Below, piece after piece: positions 5,291-9,879 of a DNA stretch of 9,879 nucleotides. Within the stretch, counting starts at the first letter, position 1. Every line of letters starts with the position of its first letter. The notes beneath the pieces were generated by a model. That model worked only from the letters and a program-made list of their open reading frames with translations, did not search any database and was not told the DNA's origin. The translations under genes were made by a program, and so were the position numbers. This DNA comes from Phycisphaeraceae bacterium (GTDB lineage Bacteria; Planctomycetota; Phycisphaerae; Phycisphaerales; Phycisphaeraceae), in assembly GCA_016763955.1 (NCBI GenBank), contig JAESSU010000124.1, positions 1 to 9,879 on the forward strand. The letters are read 5' to 3'.

Positions 5291-6469
5291 TCACAGACTC
5301 ACAAACGACTCAATGCTCAAGCCATAACCATCCAGATCAGATGGTTTAAATGGATGATTCGTCAGCAAGTCGATTTGCTTAATTCCAAGATCACGAAGAA
5401 TCTGACACCCAATACCATAGGCCCCTTTATTAACGGGTGGCATTGATCCGGGTGTCGGATGTTCCATCCCTAGCTGGGGGGCAAAATGTTCTCGCTGAGC
5501 TTCTGGTGGAAGGTTCAAAGTTTGAAGTTGTTGAAGCATTCCCTTGCCAGCACTTTCATGTCGCAGATAAACAATTGCGCCTTCGCCAGTCTCTGCAATT
5601 TTTTTCATCGCCTTATGCAGTGTCTTCCCTGATGGGACATTGGCATCACCTAAGACATCACCAAGCAGATTCTGTGAGTGCATACGAACCATCACTGTTT
5701 TGTTCACGGGGATGGATTTGCCTTCGACATCAAGCTTGCCGACATTGCCACAAACCAATGCGACATGTGCCATCGGGTCAAACCCGTTGCGGTAAGCGAT
5801 GAGTGTAAATTTCCCGAATTCGGATTCAAATTCTTCGGTTGCAAGCCGTTGGACCAATTGTTCATTTTCCAAGCGATACTGAATCAGGTCAGCGACGGAA
5901 CACATTTTGATGTTGTGTTCTTCACAGAATTTTTCGAGCTTTGGACGGCGAGCCATTGTGCCATCATCATCCATGATCTCCATGATGGCAGCACCTTCTT
6001 TAAGGCCTGCTAGACGGCAAAGGTCCACGGAGCCTTCGGTTTGGCCGGCACGTACAAGCACGCCCCCATTACGGGCTCGTAACGGCGGGATATGTCCAGG
6101 TCGTGCAAAGTCCGTAGACGTAGCAGCGTCATCGACAAGTCTCTTAATGGTGGTCGAGCGATCAAATGTACTGACCCCTGTCGTCACGCCAAAGCGACTA
6201 TGAGCGTCCACCGTAATGGTGTATGCCGTGGTTCGCTCGGAGGTGTTGATGGCGGATTGGGGCCAAAGTTCGAGCTTGTCACAAATGCCCCCTGAAAGTG
6301 CAACACAAAGCATCCCCCGACCTTCGCGGAGCATAAAGTTGATCACATCAGGTGTACAAAACTGTGCAGGGCAAACAAGATCACCTTCATTTTCGCGGTC
6401 TTCATCGTCCACGAGAATAATCATTTTGCCTAGTTTAAGGTCTTCAAGAATTTCAGGAATGCTTTGCAT
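5291..6469 (-). CDS. ribBA: RibBA-like protein: DHBP synthase with degenerate GTP cyclohydrolase II domain
   Basis: The 392 residues match a RibB-RibA fusion of the riboflavin pathway. The N-terminal half (about 1-205) is 3,4-dihydroxy-2-butanone 4-phosphate synthase, making the four-carbon precursor from ribulose 5-phosphate. It keeps DDEDRENEGD (21-30, metal-binding Glu26), GVTTGVS, RPGH and DGTMAR, but has GQTEG (142-146) where GHTEA is usual, putting Gln143 at the metal-binding His. The C-terminal half is related to GTP cyclohydrolase II, which opens GTP. The zinc motif normally reads HSECLTGDVFGSxRCDCG; here it is HSQNLLGDVLGDANVPSG (264-281), so all three Cys are gone. RQEGRGIGL has become RHESAGKGM, while YGIGCQILRDLG and LLTNHP remain. 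This half is probably not a working cyclohydrolase, like the RibBX type described in Proteobacteria. The ATG has only a distant GAGG, but the length fits. It follows the M16 gene by 39 bases. Confidence 0.85.
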   Translation of the reverse strand: MQSIPEILEDLKLGKMIILVDDEDRENEGDLVCPAQFCTPDVINFMLREGRGMLCVALSGGICDKLELWPQSAINTSERTTAYTITVDAHSRFGVTTGVSTFDRSTTIKRLVDDAATSTDFARPGHIPPLRARNGGVLVRAGQTEGSVDLCRLAGLKEGAAIMEIMDDDGTMARRPKLEKFCEEHNIKMCSVADLIQYRLENEQLVQRLATEEFESEFGKFTLIAYRNGFDPMAHVALVCGNVGKLDVEGKSIPVNKTVMVRMHSQNLLGDVLGDANVPSGKTLHKAMKKIAETGEGAIVYLRHESAGKGMLQQLQTLNLPPEAQREHFAPQLGMEHPTPGSMPPVNKGAYGIGCQILRDLGIKQIDLLTNHPFKPSDLDGYGLSIESFVSL

Positions 6470-6508
6470 GGTCGAATTTTAACCTCAGAAACGTAGCGGT
6501 AAAAAAAA

Positions 6509-7732
6509 TTATTCACCGGGACCTAGTTCAATCACACAACGTTGCGTAAAGGGTTTAGTTGCCAGGTGTTTTTGAATATCATCAAGCGTGACAGCCATCA
6601 TCTTCTGTAGTACATCTGCAAGTGATGTGTATTTGCCAAGATTAAGCCATTGGCTACCTAAGGCACGCATGCGCCCTGAGGAACTTTCACCATGAAGGGT
6701 CACTTGTGTGGCAAGTTTGTTTTTGGTTCGCTGAACATCCTGATCCGTGGTCTGACTTGATGCCGTATCTAGGACTTCCATGAGCATCTGACGAACTTTT
6801 TCTTTTCGATCCGGATCGCATGAAGCATAAGCCAAATAGCAGCCCGTTTGATCCATCCCCATGTGAGACAGGTCTGCTTCATCTGCATGACCGGGATCGA
6901 CGAGGGACCAATACATTTTCGAACCATCACTATCGCCGATGACATCCGAAAGAACGGAAGCTGCATAACGGTTTTCATCCTGAAGTGACGGGCCTGGGCA
7001 GATCAGGCCAATATAATGACGGTTCAGCGCTTTATCCACCATCTGGTGATCGCCAGTGTGCGACATGGGCTTGATATAATTGCGATTTGCACCGGTGGGT
7101 TGCCAGTGTCCTGCAACTTTTTGGACCTCTTTAACGAGCTTGTCAAAATCGATTTGCCCAGCAGCTGAGACGACAATGTTGTCCGGACTATAGCGTTGTT
7201 CAAAGTATTGACGCATTTGTGAAGCTTGGAGTGCTTTGATGGAATCCACTGTCCCTAGCACACGATAGCCCAATGCATGATCGCCGAAGTAACGTTCAAG
7301 AAGCGTGTCTTGAAGTCGCCACTGTGGGCGGTCTTCGTACATGCTAATTTCTTCGAGGATGACATTTTTCTCCATCGAAAAATCATCTTCACGCAATGCA
7401 GGCCTGAGCATATCCCCTAACAGGTCTATCGCCTTAGGCAGATATTCAGGCAGAACATGAGCATAATAAACCGTCTTCTCATGACTGGTATAGGCGTTGT
7501 AATCTGCTCCGATTTCATCGAACTCACGATTCACATCGTCTGCGGTGCGACGTGCTGTTCCTTTGAACATCATGTGTTCGAGAAAATGGCTCACACCCAT
7601 GACGGGCAATGGCTCGTCACGAGCACCGGTCTTCACAAAAAAACCCACCGCACTGGTCCGGGCATCTTCAGAAGATTCAGCCAGGATAGTCAGTCCGTTG
7701 GGTAGTGTGGTCTGATGAAATTTGACACTCAT
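6509..7732 (-). CDS. M16 family zinc metallopeptidase (pitrilysin/MPP-like)
   Basis: From the ATG at 7732 this gives 407 residues, the size of single-unit M16B peptidases, which pair to form a clam-shell chamber for unfolded peptides. The inverted zinc motif HFLEH (His49, Glu52, His53) is intact, and the Glu127/Glu128 pair in NVILEEISMYED supplies the third ligand. The start matches the family opening FHQTTLPNGLTI. There is no signal peptide, so a cytoplasmic site is likely. A GTG at 7744 would add four residues; neither start has a clear Shine-Dalgarno, and I prefer the ATG on family grounds. The gene has its own likely promoter at 7785-7814 and is followed 39 bases later by the RibBA gene, so the two are probably one transcript. 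Its substrate is unknown. Confidence 0.9.
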   Translation of the reverse strand: MSVKFHQTTLPNGLTILAESSEDARTSAVGFFVKTGARDEPLPVMGVSHFLEHMMFKGTARRTADDVNREFDEIGADYNAYTSHEKTVYYAHVLPEYLPKAIDLLGDMLRPALREDDFSMEKNVILEEISMYEDRPQWRLQDTLLERYFGDHALGYRVLGTVDSIKALQASQMRQYFEQRYSPDNIVVSAAGQIDFDKLVKEVQKVAGHWQPTGANRNYIKPMSHTGDHQMVDKALNRHYIGLICPGPSLQDENRYAASVLSDVIGDSDGSKMYWSLVDPGHADEADLSHMGMDQTGCYLAYASCDPDRKEKVRQMLMEVLDTASSQTTDQDVQRTKNKLATQVTLHGESSSGRMRALGSQWLNLGKYTSLADVLQKMMAVTLDDIQKHLATKPFTQRCVIELGPGE

Positions 7733-7784
7733 AAGTGTGTTCACGCTGCCACATCACAAGCTCGATAAAAGCTTGCTGGCATTA

Positions 7785-7814
7785 ATTATAAGAAATACCC
7801 ATCGGCGATGTGAT
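7785..7814 (-). promoter_or_regulatory. Probable promoter of the M16-ribBA pair
   Basis: Read on the - strand, an exact TATAAT (7790-7785) lies 18 bases after ATCACA (7814-7809), a 4/6 match to the -35 consensus. The predicted start near 7779 gives a leader of about 47 bases before the ATG at 7732. Confidence 0.45.
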
Positions 7815-7901
7815 CGTGTTGAAAATGCTTTGGAAAGCTTAAAAACAAGCTTCCCGATAGCTGCATACACAAACAACAGGACAAACCATTGACGATGGGT
7901 A
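7796..7901. repeat. 9-bp inverted repeat enclosing a hairpin between thioredoxin and M16 genes
   Basis: TACCCATCG (7796-7804) and CGATGGGTA (7893-7901) are perfect reverse complements. Between them GGAAAGCTT (7831-7839) pairs with AAGCTTCC (7846-7853) apart from one bulged A, around a 6-base loop. This is the region after the thioredoxin stop and may form its mRNA 3' end. No U-tract follows either stem on the - strand, so it is not a textbook terminator. Confidence 0.4.
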
Positions 7902-7917
7902 AAAAATTGCTTTGAAT

Positions 7918-8250
7918 TTAGCCAATAGCGTTATTTAACGCATCGACATATTCTTGTTTGCTATTGACACCGACAAACTTCTGAACGATCTGGCCATCTT
8001 TGATGAGCAACACCGTAGGAATCGCTGAAATTTCAAACTTCAATGAAACTTCACGGTTCGCATCGGTATCAACCTTGCCAACCTTGGCTTTGCCTTCAAA
8101 TTCATTAGCAATTTCGTCGATGATCGGGCCAAGCATACGGCAAGGCATGCACCATTCAGCCCAAAAGTCCACGAGAACCGGAACCTCACTGTTCATGACG
8201 TCCTGTTCAAAGTTTGCGTCCGTTATCTCGATTACAGCTTCAGCTGCCAT
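7918..8250 (-). CDS. trxA: Thioredoxin
   Basis: This 110-residue protein is of standard thioredoxin length and fold. It would reduce protein disulfides in the cytoplasm, recharged by thioredoxin reductase. The redox pair is Cys34/Cys37 in WCMPC, with the buried Asp28 in VDFWA and the cis-proline Pro78 in SAIPTV. The active site has Met where classical thioredoxins have Gly (WCGPC), which may change its redox potential or partners. The open frame reaches 8301, but the ATG at 8250 has AAGGAG (8258-8263) seven bases upstream and gives the family-typical N-terminus, so the 17 extra residues are rejected. A small CCGCTAAGCGG hairpin lies in the leader at 8272-8282. A promoter at 8311-8339 reads toward it, and the WbpA-like gene is divergent. 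The next gene on the same strand begins 185 bases downstream with its own promoter. Confidence 0.94.
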   Translation of the reverse strand: MAAEAVIEITDANFEQDVMNSEVPVLVDFWAEWCMPCRMLGPIIDEIANEFEGKAKVGKVDTDANREVSLKFEISAIPTVLLIKDGQIVQKFVGVNSKQEYVDALNNAIG

Positions 8251-8310
8251 GCCAAGGCTCCTTATTTTCCCACCGCTAAGCGGCATTAATATTTCAATCA
8301 CAAGTTTGCG

Positions 8311-8339
8311 ATTCTATGCGGTTGATCACCGATGGGCAA
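8311..8339 (-). promoter_or_regulatory. Probable promoter of the thioredoxin gene
   Basis: Read on the - strand, TTGCCC (8339-8334) and TAGAAT (8316-8311) are separated by exactly 17 bases. The predicted start near 8304 would give a leader of about 55 bases that includes the CCGCTTAGCGG hairpin and the AAGGAG ribosome-binding site. Confidence 0.5.
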
Positions 8340-8352
8340 ACCCTGTGTCTGC

Positions 8353-8381
8353 TTGACTTTTCGCTGAAACAACCCTTTAAA
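8353..8381 (+). promoter_or_regulatory. Possible promoter of the WbpA-like gene
   Basis: TTGACT (8353-8358, 5/6 match) is followed after 17 bases by TTTAAA (8376-8381, 4/6 match). The leader would run about 145 bases to the TTG at 8531. It lies back to back with the thioredoxin promoter, 13 bases apart. Confidence 0.35.
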
Positions 8382-8530
8382 TCTTAGAATTATTCCAAAA
8401 CCATTCCAAAAAACAACTCGCCTGCCCGATAACATCTTTATAGAAGGAACATTTCAACAAAAGACATTTGACCAATCACCCGATAAACTATCTAACTGTA
8501 CACATTAACAACCCCATTGAGGAGACGAGC

Positions 8531-9841
8531 TTGACGCTCCAAAATCTAATCAACGAACGGAAAGCCAAGGTCGGCATCATCGGCCTAGGCTATGTAGGTT
8601 TACCACTGATGCGTGCTTTTTGGCATGCAGGCTATCCTGTCATTGGCTATGACGTGGACCCGGATAAAATTAAAAAAATCCATCAAGGTGAAAATTATCT
8701 CAAACATCTAGGTGAAGATTTTATCTCAGAAATGAGTCACTCTCAAACCTTTGATGCCACAGCAGACTTTGACCGGCTCGGTGAAGCGGACGCTTTATTA
8801 CTGTGCGTTCCCACGCCCTTGGGAAAACATCTTGAGCCTGATCTTTCCTACGTGGAAGTGACCACCGCAGCCATTGCAAAAACGCTGCGCAAGGATCAAC
8901 TAATCGTCCTTGAGTCCACCACCTATCCGGGAACCACCCGCCAAGTGATGATGCCTGTGCTTGAAGCGTCGGGCCTTAAATGTGGTGAAGATTTTTATCT
9001 TGCCTACTCACCTGAACGTGAAGATCCAGGACGTAAAAACTTCAACACGCAAACCATCCCCAAGCTCGTTGGCGGCATCGGTGAAAAAGCGGGCAAGCTC
9101 GCAACGGAACTTTATTCCACTGCGGTCAGCGAAGTGATTCTTGTCTCTAGCGCTGAGGTCGCTGAGTCCGCTAAACTTTTGGAAAATATTTATCGCTCGG
9201 TGAATATTGCATTGGTCAATGAAATGAAAGTTGTCCTTGCTGCAATGGACATTGATATTTGGGAAGTTGTTGACGCTGCTGCCACCAAGCCTTTTGGCTT
9301 CCAAGCCTTTTATCCTGGCCCGGGTTTAGGGGGACACTGTATCCCTATTGACCCTTACTATCTGACATGGAAAGCCCGCGAAGTTGGACACACCACGCGG
9401 TTTATTGAGCTAGCGGGTGAAGTGAATCATGCCATGCCTGAATATGTCGTGCAGCAAACAACGCTCGCTTTAAATAAAAACCAAAAGTCCGTCTCAGGAT
9501 CAAAAATTTTAATCCTCGGCTTAGCCTACAAACCTGATGTCGATGACATTCGTGAGAGCCCTAGCTTTGAGATCATTCAAAAGTTACAAGCACTCGGCGG
9601 CATTGTTGATTACAACGACCCGCATGTGCCAGCGACCCATAAAATGCGTAACTATGATCTTCAAAAACACAGTGTTGAATTAAGTGTTGATTCACTCAAA
9701 TATTTTGACTGTGTCGTCATCGCAACCAACCATAAAGTTTATGACCGGCAGATGATTGCAGACCACGCCAAAGTGATTGTGGATTCACGCGGTGCGCTAC
9801 GCCAAGTCACCGGCAAACGTGATCATATTTTTAGTGCGTAA
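8531..9841 (+). CDS. wbpA: Nucleotide sugar dehydrogenase, WbpA-like UDP-N-acetylglucosamine 6-dehydrogenase
   Basis: The enzyme oxidises C6 of a UDP-sugar with two NAD+ to give a uronic acid used in surface polysaccharide. With the TTG at 8531 it has 436 residues, the size I recall for WbpA. It shows the N-terminal NAD loop GIIGLGYVG (15-23), SPEREDPG (160-167), the Lys215/Asn219 segment SAKLLENIYR, the catalytic Cys270 in GPGLGGHCIPIDPYYL, and the C-terminal AYKPDVDDIRESPS. The GGHCIPIDP and RFIELAGEVN wording points to the UDP-GlcNAc (WbpA) branch rather than UDP-glucose dehydrogenase; substrate choice is inference. The TTG at 8531 is preceded by GGAG (8521-8524) with 6 bases spacing. An alternative TTG at 8468 would add 21 residues but its nearest AAGGA (8444-8448) is 19 bases away. 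The 38 bases after the stop hold no visible terminator, so more polysaccharide genes may follow. Confidence 0.9.
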   Translation: MTLQNLINERKAKVGIIGLGYVGLPLMRAFWHAGYPVIGYDVDPDKIKKIHQGENYLKHLGEDFISEMSHSQTFDATADFDRLGEADALLLCVPTPLGKHLEPDLSYVEVTTAAIAKTLRKDQLIVLESTTYPGTTRQVMMPVLEASGLKCGEDFYLAYSPEREDPGRKNFNTQTIPKLVGGIGEKAGKLATELYSTAVSEVILVSSAEVAESAKLLENIYRSVNIALVNEMKVVLAAMDIDIWEVVDAAATKPFGFQAFYPGPGLGGHCIPIDPYYLTWKAREVGHTTRFIELAGEVNHAMPEYVVQQTTLALNKNQKSVSGSKILILGLAYKPDVDDIRESPSFEIIQKLQALGGIVDYNDPHVPATHKMRNYDLQKHSVELSVDSLKYFDCVVIATNHKVYDRQMIADHAKVIVDSRGALRQVTGKRDHIFSA

Positions 9842-9879
9842 CACCTTGCCTAACATAATTCACTAAAACCAAATCTCAA

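Noticed and set aside
6470..6508. FMN riboswitch ahead of the RibBA gene
   Set aside because: The spacer is only 39 bases and none of the conserved RFN motif is seen there or upstream of the M16 or thioredoxin genes.
8251..8301. 17-residue N-terminal extension of thioredoxin
   Set aside because: The AAGGAG ribosome-binding site and family length both select the ATG at 8250.

Overview
The window looks like ordinary chromosome of a free-living Gram-negative-type bacterium of moderate GC content. My best guess is Planctomycetota, possibly the Phycisphaerae side. That inference rests on a DUF4914 protein, a lysine-rich histone-H1-like protein with a DUF2934 end, and the style of the M16 peptidase and RibBA proteins. 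No rRNA, tRNA, phage, transposase or CRISPR array is visible.

Left part (1-1462): the window opens inside a Lys/Ala-rich DUF2934 protein on the + strand. It converges on an OsmC-type peroxidase on the - strand, with a shared bidirectional terminator between them. A long leader follows, with an exact extended -10 promoter, an 11-bp-period tandem repeat, a 10-bp inverted repeat and a hairpin. It leads into the DUF4914 gene.

Centre (1463-5290): the 630-residue DUF4914 protein appears from its motifs to be a divergent member of the PEP-carboxykinase/HPr-kinase P-loop fold. It has a GASGGGKS P-loop, a TDD motif, a PEPCK-like Arg block and three CxxC pairs. After it comes a 650-base gap full of inverted repeats, including a perfect 14-bp palindrome of LacI/GalR type. 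The gap leads to a Gfo/Idh/MocA oxidoreductase. Between that gene and the next lies a nested inverted-repeat element that looks like a dispersed intergenic repeat.

Right part (5291-9879): three - strand genes run in the order thioredoxin, M16 zinc peptidase, RibBA-like riboflavin protein. The last two are 39 bases apart and probably co-transcribed; thioredoxin has its own promoter and a strong ribosome-binding site. The RibBA protein has lost all three zinc cysteines of its GTP cyclohydrolase II half, and carries Gln in place of the usual metal-binding His in its DHBP synthase half. Divergent from thioredoxin is a WbpA-like UDP-N-acetylglucosamine 6-dehydrogenase, probably starting at a TTG codon. 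It may be the first gene of a surface-polysaccharide locus continuing to the right.

The genes do not form one pathway. The two most interesting points are the DUF4914 protein as a PEPCK-fold candidate with an elaborate leader, and the degenerate RibBA.
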